DNA of 18,390 bases, taken from NCBI GenBank assembly GCA_025765595.1, contig JAIVFH010000469.1, positions 1 through 18,390 on the forward strand, in the 5' to 3' direction. Numbering within the stretch: position 1 is the stretch's first letter; the number at the start of each line of letters is the position of its first letter. The position numbers and the translations under genes are program-made. The notes below the pieces were generated by a model, which searched no databases, was not told the origin of the DNA, and was given only the letters and a program-made list of their open reading frames with translations. Of this stretch, positions 1-8,832 are shown in pieces. This DNA comes from Obelidium mucronatum. Lineage: Eukaryota > Chytridiomycota > Chytridiomycetes > Chytridiales > Chytriomycetaceae.

Positions 1-565
1 AGAATCTGAATGACATCTGTTTCGACCGGTGCGGCTGTCAGAGTTGGAGACGCCTTTACGATATCCAGCAGAAGGTTCACAACTTGATGGGACGAGTCAG
101 GAAACAGCTGAATTGCGGCCAGCAAGTGGTTTGTCAGATCGCCGATTGCAGCGGGAAGGTGAATGTCTGGATTCAGGTACAGAAAGCGGATAAAGACCAA
201 GTGACAGGCAGCCAGTGTTTGCGAGTCGAGGGCGTCGTAGACCAGCAGCAGAATGTGATCGCACGCATCTGGGCGGGTTTGCAGCATTTTGACGAGGGCG
301 TTGTTGTTTGTCGCAGCTGCCGCCACGGCGGCCACGAGCGGCGCCGGATGCGCCGCGGCTTTGAGCGCGTCGAGCAGTCCGCCGGAGTGCGTCGCCGGGA
401 TTCTCCGGACGAGCGCCGCCGCCGCCGCAGCCGCTGCGTGCAAGTCCGCGCCGCCGGCCGCCGCAAGCAGCGCTGCCGCCGCCCGCCACTCCGACGCCGC
501 GCCGCCGCCGCAGCGAGAGCGGCTGTCGAGCGGTGCTTCGACGCGAGTGCGCGCGCCGTGTCCAT
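1..565 (-). CDS. Unrecognised alanine-rich helical protein, N-terminal part (cut by left edge)
   Basis: The convincing coding frame on the minus strand runs from about position 500 down to the left edge without a stop. It reads an alanine-rich start (ALLAAAGGADLH, then a run of Ala, LVRRIPATHSGGLLDALK). A more ordinary amphipathic helical region follows, with pieces such as LVKMLQTRPDACDHILLLVY and LAACHLVFIRFLYLNPDIHL. The pattern resembles a HEAT/ARM-like helical repeat protein, but I do not recognise the family and name no function. No ATG opens this frame. The best start is the ATG at 565-563 (MDTARALASKHRSTAAL), which lies in another frame; joining the two needs one extra base in the GCG-repeat stretch around 480-520. 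About 188 residues lie in the window and the C-terminus is outside it. The first 280 bp are extremely GC-rich, unlike the downstream part. The gene is divergent from the next one, with 33 bp between start codons. Confidence 0.6.
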
Positions 566-598
566 TTGATTTCAAGTCTTTGAAAAACAAATTAATTA
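566..598. promoter_or_regulatory. Minimal bidirectional promoter/5' leader space between head-to-head genes
   Basis: Only 33 bp separate the ATG at 565 (minus strand) from the ATG at 599 (plus strand). The segment is AT-rich (it contains AATTAATTAAT) and sits against very GC-rich coding sequence on the left. If both starts are right, each core promoter or 5' leader must overlap the other gene's coding exon. I see no clear TATA box or other named site; the assignment rests on gene positions. Confidence 0.35.
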
Positions 599-1653
599 AT
601 GGACAGCGACTCGTCAGCGGACGACAACAACGCGCCCGCAAAGAACGCTGCGACAAAGGCACGGCTCGAAGAACTCAGGTGCGGTCTCTCAAAGGTCTCT
701 CAAAGGACAACACTGGCACAACTGACTCATCGGATTCGCTTTCAAACAGGCGCAAGCGCGAAAACAGGAGAAAGAAGGGCGCCCGCAAACTGGACTCTCA
801 ACAAATATCTGCGAGCGAGGAGAAGCCAAAAACTAATTGGCTCAAGCTGCCGCCGCAAAGTCCGCAGCGTAAAGAAGAACCCCAAGAGAACCACTCGCAC
901 GACCAACAGCTGAATCTAAAGAGCCCGAGCCTCCGCCCCCCGTCCTTACCATCATAGAAGATAAAGAGCCAGTGTCTGTGGCGCAAATTGTCCCGCCTGT
1001 GGAGACTCCGTCCCAGAGTAAAACTTCTGAGCCTGTAGAAGCATCAATTCGGCCTCCTTCACCAGTTGCATCTATTGCCGAAGATGTACCATCCGAATTC
1101 GCGTTCAGTTGAGTATTCTTGACTCTTTATTGTTATTCAATCTTTTTAATTGGAACTTGCAGACTCCAACAGCAACACTTCTCTTTCAAGTTATTCTCCC
1201 CAGAAGAATAATGATGAGAAAGAATCGAGACCCGCGCCAATCCTGGTCAATGACGCGTCTTTAGACTGGGATGCCGATCTATCAAACTCATTATCTCTTC
1301 TAACACCCAAATCGCCACATTCAATCCCCCAACGCGATGCTGCGACTGTAGATTTAAGTGAGCGTGTCGGAGAACATGTCCCACAAACAATTGACCTTAA
1401 GGACGATCAATCTGATGCATATTCATTTGACTTTGATGCCAGTGATGATGAAGTTGGCTTCGTGCAAGATGCCAAGACTCAGCCGGAACGTCCACAAACT
1501 ATGCAGGATACAAATAATTTATTGGACAACAACACGAAGTCTGCCAATCTGAATGAAATGATTGAAACACAGAATGATCCATCGTCCTTTGTCGAAACGC
1601 CTTTGGAACCAACTCTGTCTGTAAAAAACAACCCCGAAACAAGTTTTCGATCG

Positions 1654-1714
<61 letters not shown>

Positions 1715-4700
1715 TATCATCAAATATCCAGGACTCGTCATTTTATTTCTCTTCGCCTGAAAAATGTGTGTCAGATGCTCTATTGTCAGTGGCACCCGTA
1801 CAAACACCAGCAGTTATTGACACTCTGCCATTTGAAGTCAACTCCAGGAATTTGGATGAAGAACAGAAATTTGGGGCACTAAAGTCTGAAGAGGTCGGCG
1901 ATATGAATCAATCAACATCAGTTACGCCAGTGCCATTTATCATAGAAGGGGACACGCAAAATGCAGATGCTCCTGCAACCCCGAAAATAGCCATGCAGGA
2001 ATCTACTCCTGACTCTCCTTTGGTTTCTCATGAGGTTTCTCCTGATTCCCCTTTGGCAGCACCTCCACAGGACGCGACTCCTAAATTGGACGAAACACCC
2101 GCAATTAATGACGATTCCAAAGTACCAGCGCAAAGCATTGAAACATTTGCAGCCGTTGAGAACTCCTCCGAAACTCCAGGTGGTCAAATCGGAGAATCAG
2201 GAAATGTAGACTTTAAGGGAGAACAGTATGAGACCTTTTCGGACTTTTTGAGCAAAAATAGCTCTCTGCAAGATTTGGTATCAAAACGGGAGGGTGACTC
2301 CGGCGAAAAGCGACCACCACCCTTGAGCGCCTCTAAAAATCCCAATAACAGCGCCGCTGGCAGTAATAACGCACCTTATGCAATGCCTCCACCATCCGGT
2401 CAAATGAGTCGGAGATCGTCAGCTTCAGCGGGAGTAACTCATATTCCAAAAAGCTCATCAACAACTCGAAAGTCTTCAACCACGAAAGCGGGCAGTGCAG
2501 GTGCTGCTGGCAGCAGCAAAAATAACGGCGCGAGCAACAAACCATTGCCTTTTCCTGTATCTTCAATCGTCTCGGCCACTGCAAGCGCGAAAAAGGCAGC
2601 ACTGAAACGAACAAACGAAAAACTCATGCAATCGAAAGCCGCTGTGGTGGCAGCAGCTACCCAGCTCGAACCCAAACGAAAACCATCTGCTGTTGCCGCT
2701 GTCGTCACCAATCCCACCGCCGCCAGTCCAACACGGAAAACAAGTGTCAGTGGTCCTGGTGGTTACAGCCCCAAAACCCAATCGAAACCACCGATTCATC
2801 CAACCAAATCTCCATCGCCTCGCAACTCTTCTAATACAGCCATTGGAATGGAAAGAACCGATTCTCCTGACCTAATGGCCCAACTTGACCGAATTCTAAG
2901 CACCACTTCAGCAACAGGGTCACAACAACCAACCAACCAAACAAACATTGAGTATACCACGAAAAAAGAAGCAGACAAAGAAGACCCGCTTGTAAAACTC
3001 AGCAACGAGTCAGCCGCGTCTGAAATATACACAATCAAAAAAGAACTTGCAACCAAAGAGGACGAGATTATGAAACTGAAGGAAGAGATTTTGTTCTTGG
3101 AGAGGTGGCGGGAACAGGAATCTCAAATCCGAACGGGAGCGGCGGTGGGAGTAGGAATCGCTGCCGGTGGTGCTGGTGGTGGTGGAGGCGGTGGAGGTGC
3201 CAGCGCTGGTGGGGGTGGCAGTGGTTTGGGTAGAATTGGTGTGATTGGAGATTTGGCGAGTAAAGAGGATATAGAACGCGCGAGAAAGGAAATCCAAGAA
3301 CAGGAAACTCTAATTCAAGGGGTATATATTATTTATTGGCTGTTCGATTTTTTTTTTTTTCAAAGTTAACTCATAACCCCGCAGTACCAACACGAAAACG
3401 AGAAACTCATCGATCAGCTCAAAATCGCCAAAAAGCAACACAAGGACCAAGAATCGCGATCCTTTCTCCGCATCGAAACCCTCCACCGCGAAATCCAAAC
3501 CCTCAAAACCACACTCAACAACCCATCTCAACAACAACCCGCCTCCTTCGATTCCGTGAAACTGGCGGCCAAAGTCGATGAATTGACTGAAAAGCTGCAT
3601 TCTCAAGAACGAGAGTTTGTTGATAAGGAAGCAGGGTATCAAGGAGAGATGACCAAGTTGAAGGCGCAGTTGAGTGAGATGCATGCAGTTGTAGATGGTT
3701 TTAAAGGGTGGTGTTCTGTGGAGGATGTGGATGCGCTGAAACGCGGGTGGGATGAGGAGCGGAATCGGTTGGAGAGTTTTATAGTTGAATTGGAAGGGAG
3801 GATTGAGAAGGAAGTTGCGTATAAAGAAATGTTGATGGAGAAGGAGAATTTGGAGGTGGAGGCGCGTTTGGCGGATGTTGGACTTGATCGGAAAGGGAAA
3901 GCTGGGCTTGGGAGTGTGAGTAGTACGAGGGTCTCGGCATCCAACTTGGCGAAAGGGAAGTCGGCGAATGGAGGGCCAGAAGGAAGGAGAATCAAGGAGC
4001 TCGAGAAATTGTGTGTAGAGTTGCAAGAAAAGTTGACTCGCAAGGAAAACAGTGTGCCCAACTTGTTGTTGGCGAATCGGCCCACGATGGAAGAGGAAAC
4101 TTATATTCGGCATTTAAAAGATCATATCAAGAGGTTGCAAAATGACATGGAAGCAAAAGAAACGGCTTGGTTCTCAAAACTGCAGATTTTGCACTCTGAG
4201 GTATATAATCATTGGAATTTAAATTTTAATTAATTCAATCGATTTTATGTGGATGGTAGACTACGGATTTGAAGGAGCGCTATGAAGAGAAACTGACTGA
4301 GTTGCAAATTCGGATGGAAGAAACACAAGCAGCCTCCGCGCAAGCGATAGCATCAGCGGCTTCCATGCAATCAATCGCCTCAACAAACCACATATCTGAT
4401 CTTGAACAGCAACTGGAATCGTTACTCGCCAAATACCATGACAAACTTGTCGAAGCCACCGACTTGGAAATTGCCGATCACCTACACAATGCGGAATCAA
4501 AAATCGCGCTTGCCTATAAATCCCGAGAAGCGAAACTGCGGACTCGGGTTGTGGAGTTGGAAAATCTGGTTGATTCACAAGCGACCACGATGGAATCGAT
4601 GCGTGCTGACCGCGCCGCAGCTGAACGCGAAGCGCAGCTTCGGACTCAGATGAAGGACGCGTTGGTTCAATCTTATGAAACAAAGATTTCCAACTTGAGG

Positions 4701-5557
4701 AAAGAGTTTCATGACCGTGTGTTTGGTGGGGAGGAGCAGAAATTGTTGGCTGAGATTCATCGCCTGAGAATGGAAGTGGAAAGCTTGCGTGGAGAGAATT
4801 CGGATTTCAAGAATAGGTATGACGCTTTTTTTTTCCCCTCCTTGTTTTTCTTTGTCTTGTGTCTGGCTTTCATATATTAATAGTATCTTTGTTGATCGTG
4901 TTGTTATTTGAAAGACTTGAAATCAGCGAAGCCACACGACAATCCGTCCATGAAAGCACAATCGCGATCCTAAAACAAGCTCAAGAAGAATCAGCCAAAA
5001 TAGCACTCGCACATCACGAACGAGCTCTCACAATGCTACGCGACGAAACGAAATCGCAAACAGCTGCGCTTTTAGACTCGGAAGTAAGGCGGCTGCAAAA
5101 GGCGTTGGCTGAAACGGAAATTGAAATCACGAGATGGCAGAACAAGGTTGCTGTTTTGGAGAAGGAAAAACAGTCTTGGCGTGATGGGCAGCGGAACGCG
5201 ACTCTGTTGATGGAGGCTCAAGAAAAACTGGAGCGAATGGAGCAAAACGTGAAGGAGCTGCAGATTCTAAACAATGATTTGCAAACTCAGCTGCATAATT
5301 CGCGGAGGCAGTGGCCTCCAGATCAAAAGCGGTTCAATGAGTTGGAGTCGACTTTGGAGCATATGGAAACCAAATTCAAGCAACGTGAAATGGAGTTGCA
5401 GGAGCTGATTTCTCTTACAAAACGCGATGCAGATGGGCAAATCGCAAAACTCAAAGCCAAGTATATCCCTTTGCTTGAGAAGAGGGATAAGGAGTTGTTG
5501 TATTTCAGGGATGAAGTTTTTCGGTTAGTTGAAGCTTTGGAAGATATGAAGCAATAA
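599..5557 (+). CDS. CEP162-like centrosome/basal-body coiled-coil protein
   Basis: Proposed exons: 599-678, 750-868, 910-1107, 1163-3321, 3385-4200, 4260-4816, 4915-5557. Together they give 1523 aa in one frame ending in TAA. The N-terminal half is Ser/Thr/Pro-rich and disordered, with a 21-Ser run (about residues 296-316) and basic Ser/Lys-rich segments. A coiled coil begins near residue 745 (EIYTIKKELATKEDEIMKLK), is interrupted by a Gly-rich stretch near residue 800, and then runs almost to the C-terminus. Motifs include EETYIRHLKDHIKRLQNDME and a C-terminal KYIPLLEKRDKELLYFRDEV. Size, layout and C-terminal motifs recall CEP162 (human 1403 aa), which binds microtubules at centriole distal ends and helps assemble the ciliary transition zone. 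I infer a basal-body role. Other long coiled-coil proteins cannot be excluded. Exons 4-7 are secure by phase-matched splice sites. Exon 2 and the 41-nt intron 869-909 are doubtful. The gene is convergent with the PMT gene. Confidence 0.72.
683..704 (+). repeat. 11-bp tandem duplication in intron 1 of the CEP162-like gene
   Basis: GGTCTCTCAAA occurs twice in a row (683-693 and 694-704) and is followed by GG. It lies inside the proposed intron 679-749, so it should not affect the protein. It does create several possible AG acceptors and GT donors (AAAG/GTCT), which adds uncertainty to this splice junction. Confidence 0.8.
1651..1713 (+). repeat. Coding TCA trinucleotide microsatellite (polyserine)
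   Basis: Nineteen uninterrupted TCA triplets (1654-1710), flanked by TCG and TCC, encode 21 consecutive serines in exon 4 of the CEP162-like gene. The pure repeat, with no synonymous substitutions, suggests recent slippage and likely length variation between strains. Because the unit is three bases, changes preserve frame. Confidence 0.95.
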
Positions 5558-5574
5558 TAACAATAGTTTAAAAA

Positions 5575-5587
5575 AATAAATAATAAA
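5575..5587 (+). terminator. Poly(A) signals of the CEP162-like gene
   Basis: Two overlapping-spaced AATAAA hexamers (5575-5580 and 5582-5587) lie 18-30 nt after the TAA stop at 5555-5557. This is the expected place for a cleavage and polyadenylation signal. The 195-bp space to the convergent PMT gene holds no other gene. Confidence 0.5.
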
Positions 5588-5653
5588 TTAATTTTCGAAC
5601 AGAATTACATATATAACACCTTTGTTGATATCAGACCATAATAATCTAGAAAT

Positions 5654-5659
5654 TTTATT
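5654..5659 (-). terminator. Poly(A) signal of the PMT gene
   Basis: On the minus strand AATAAA occurs about 94 nt past the TGA stop at 5753-5755 (CAATAAAATTTC). It is the only good hexamer in the convergent intergenic space on this strand. The two convergent transcripts would therefore end within about 70 bp of each other. Confidence 0.4.
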
Positions 5660-5752
5660 GCTGAACACTCGATCGTGCAAAACTGTGAACGATAGTCCAC
5701 CCCATCACAAAAAAAAAACGAAAAATTAGAAAACAAAGCATACACGTCAATT

Positions 5753-8700
5753 TCAAGGAGAAGAGGATGCAGCTAATCTGGTAATAGGACTAACTGGGGA
5801 GATTGGGGAGACTGGAGAGACAGCCTGAACAAAAGGAGAAGCGGGAATAGGCGAGGATGCCAAGACTGGCTTGACGTGTTCATCGATATGGTGAACTTTT
5901 CCAGCAGGTTGGGCGGGAATCTCGTGGACATCTTCCGGCGATGTCAAACATGTCCAATCCCAATGTTTCCCCCACTTCAACCGTTCACAGTGGTGCCTGT
6001 GCATCAAGTTACCTATAAACAAAAGCGGCAGATGCTTTAAGGTTCAAGGACAAAAGAAACAAAATTTGGCAGTCTCACCATAAGAAAGGGGACTGAAATC
6101 GAGATACACCAAAAACACCAAGGCCAACACAGTTCCGGCCAAAATAATTCGAGATGGTCTTGACAGTTTATGAGTCAACAGTTCAAAGACAACACCGACC
6201 GACAGAATGGCAAAGTAAAGAGCAGGGAAGTAGTGATGAATAAATAGCTGACGTTTCATCAAGAAGAAGGGAAAGTAATGGAGGAACCAGCCAGAAAATA
6301 GAAGCATAGCAGCATTCCATGTTTTATACATGGCAACTGATAAGAGAAAAAATTGGTCAGTGTTTTGGGTAGAAATTGGGCATGAAGCTATGTCCCACTC
6401 ACGGTTATTCAAAATTGGAATCCCTCTCTTGATCAACAAAACTCCAGCAACCAATAAAACAGCCAGCGACAATACAGTCAAAGTAGATGTCCACCAAACA
6501 AGTGGGTTTCCAATCAAATAAATCTGTCTGGGCCCGCCATTCTTTTCGGTCCAGAACAAAATGCCACGATTCATTACCGGCCATTCAATAGGGCGAGATT
6601 CGTAGGGGTGCTTTCCCGTGAGACCTTGATTAACACTCCACATTGTTCCATGTAACTCAATAAACTTCTTAAAGAAACCGGGCCTAATGAAAGACAAACG
6701 ATAAGAAAAGATAAAAATCTGAAAAAGATAGCTACTTCTGAAAGTTGACCGTCTTGGCATTGGGTGGCACTGATCGCAAAGCAACAAATATTGTTTAGAA
6801 TGAAGAAAGAGAAAAACGAGACTGCTTACAGAACGGGTTTTCATTAGCCTCAATCAACCAAACAGCACCAGCACGTCCATTATTTTCGGCACAGGTCACT
6901 TCTTGTTGTCCAAATCCCCAGTCAGGTAATTTGACATCGTGCGAAAACAACCCGCAATGCCTGTTGTTGACGTGAATCAAACGAATCCTTGTGTTGATGG
7001 CTTTGATTGGTCTTGGATCATCAATTGCAACGCTCTTGTCAGCGATACGGACGATCCAGTTATCGTTTGTGTCTCCACTCCAGCTGTCGTCTCCGTATCC
7101 GGATACTTCCCAATGGTGTTCATTATCTGAGATATTAAATCAATGGTAAGTTTCGTACTCGTCTTTGGAGTGTTGAACATACTAGTTACAGGAGCTCTAA
7201 TGGGGGAAATAGAATGGTTAGGTTGCTTAGCTTTAATCAAAAGATGACAGAAAAACTACACACCGAACATCGTGACTGTGAACATGCTTTCTTGTGGGAA
7301 CATGCTCTAAATAATACACCAAGTTCAATGATAAGAGGGGTCTGATAATAATTCAACGCACCCAATCGAATAACATCGCCGTTCTTCAAATATTCCAGAC
7401 CTGTAACCTTTGGATCAATTGCCGTTCCGTTTTCATCCACCTTTAAGGCTTTTTTGATAAGGAATTCGCCATTGTCGTCTTTGAAGAGAAGCGAATTAGC
7501 ATCCCAGAAAAATCAAGGAACCAGAAACAGACCCTTGAACGGATACACAGTCATTTGCTGTTGCTGGCTTCCCTCTGCGTAATTGTGTGGGTGGGAATGC
7601 AAATACCCTCCATTAGTTGCGTGATGACGCAAATGAATCTTGGACCCAAAAGCAACATCTTGAAAAGTATTGGAGATTTCATGCCCACGCAGTGTACTTT
7701 GAAATTCTGGGGACATAAATCCAGAGCCTCCACCCTTATTGGGGAGCGCCCAGAAATGAATTTGGAAGAGGAACATGTAAATGGCTCCTGGAATTCCAAT
7801 CAGACAGAGAGCCCTCGCCATAAAATGATTCAGATATTGGCGAGGAGATACTTTCAAGTCTCCCAACACAGTCCATAAGTTTTGGAGAGTTGAGATTCCA
7901 ATTGTGGCAATCAAAAACAGGCCAACCCATTTGACACTTCCCGCAAGTCCGAGACCGACTCCTGTCATTGCAAGCGGGTACCACCAGTTGAAAGTGAATG
8001 GTTGTTCTTGGCTGGTCAAGAAATCGGTCCACATCATCACTGTCAGTCCAGTGAAAAACAATAATCCAGAATCCAATAAAATAAGACGGGATTGGCTGGT
8101 TCAATTAAGTAGTCAGCATACAATAATTCAATCAGTTCTATTTCGACTCAACGTAATAAATCCATTGTCCAGCGTGAGCATGAGGGCGGACATAATGCTG
8201 GAAATATTGGATGCACCCAGGTTACGCAAGGTAATGTAAGAGACTGGCACCAACAGACAACCCAAAAATCCGGGAAGTAATCTCATTGCAACGTATGGAA
8301 CATGCGACTCCAAGTAATCGTCTCCAATGTTCGTAAAGTAGAATGTTGAGTTGTATCCGCCCAACAGTCCTGTCGCTGCAAATAAGAGTTTTCCAAGCGG
8401 TGGATGCACATCCATAAAGAAATTTCCGTTGATGTATTTTGTAGCTGGGGCAACCGAATTGTTAGTTGGCTGTGACAGCACTGGTAAAATTCAACACACC
8501 AAAACCGCCAAAATGGACTTCGTCAAAAACTACTTCATGCGGATTTGAGAGCCGAAACAAGCGGATTATAAGCGCAAAGACAGTCAGGGCTCCGATGATA
8601 TAGAGGTTAGGCAACTCGCCAATGTCACCAAAGGTAGTTCGATTGGGGATCTATACTCGATTAAGGTCAGACGAACTACGAAGCAGACGATCTCCTGCAC

Positions 8701-8778
8701 CTTGTTATAGCGGTAGTCGGAGTCTCGCTTCGTCGGTAGACTCAGCGAATCCGTCTTTTTGCGTTGACGCATTGCCAT
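5753..8778 (-). CDS. Protein O-mannosyltransferase, PMT2/POMT2 subfamily
   Basis: This enzyme transfers mannose from dolichyl-phosphate-mannose to Ser/Thr of proteins entering the ER; it is a multispanning ER membrane glycosyltransferase (GT39) that usually works as a heterodimer with a PMT1-type partner. Exons from the start: 8701-8778, 8500-8650, 8153-8444, 7533-8095, 7362-7478, 7264-7306, 7183-7196, 6830-7126, 6736-6769, 6403-6683, 6079-6336, 5753-6012. They give 795 aa, close to yeast Pmt2 (759). Splicing restores the acidic FDEVHF motif (Asp69-Glu70, catalytic region), MDVHPPLGKLL (about 87-97) and ITQSRLILLDS. A MIR region follows (about 325-515), with LHSH at 339-342 and HVHSH, and then C-terminal membrane segments with GWFLHYFPFFLM and HHYFPALYFA. 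The GGYLHSH...EGSQQQQ type of MIR motif favours PMT2 over PMT1/PMT4. The tail after WDWTC has an SP-rich repeat. All eleven junctions are phase-consistent. Confidence 0.93.
7183..7196 (-). other. 14-nt microexon (exon 7) of the PMT gene
   Basis: To join HSHDVR to the next conserved block NNEHHWEVSGYG, the transcript must include only 14 nt (reads A GCT CCT GTA ACT A). These lie between an acceptor ending ATTAG and a donor GTATGT. With them the protein reads HSHDVRAPVTNNEHHW, matching the MIR-domain pattern HSH...APVT seen in this family. Flanking introns are 67 nt (7197-7263) and 56 nt (7127-7182). Phases on both sides agree. Confidence 0.85.
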
Positions 8779-8779
8779 C

Positions 8780-8785
8780 TTTATT
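8780..8785 (-). terminator. Poly(A) signal of the AN1 gene, directly before the PMT start codon
   Basis: Minus-strand AATAAA lies 2 nt upstream of the PMT ATG (8776-8778) and about 50 nt after the AN1-protein stop (8833-8835). It is the nearest hexamer for the upstream AN1 gene. If used, cleavage would fall within PMT exon 1, so the two tandem transcripts overlap. Confidence 0.45.
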
Positions 8786-8832
8786 TGATTGATTTTAAAA
8801 TAAATCGATCTACCATATTCCTTTACTTTGCT

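Noticed and set aside
289..957. A 222-aa open frame on the plus strand
   Set aside because: Its first part is the antisense of the GC-rich minus-strand gene and is low-complexity Ala/Arg. Only its end (750-868) overlaps the proposed exon 2 in the same frame.
1479..1807. Minus-strand frames with poly-Asp or poly-Met
   Set aside because: They are complements of the TCA microsatellite in the coding exon of the plus-strand gene.
4859..4914. Hydrophobic N-terminal segment (ILIVSLLIVLLF) as a signal peptide of a separate gene
   Set aside because: It is the translation of intron 4817-4914. Splicing joins KNR to LEISEATRQS in phase and continues the coiled coil.
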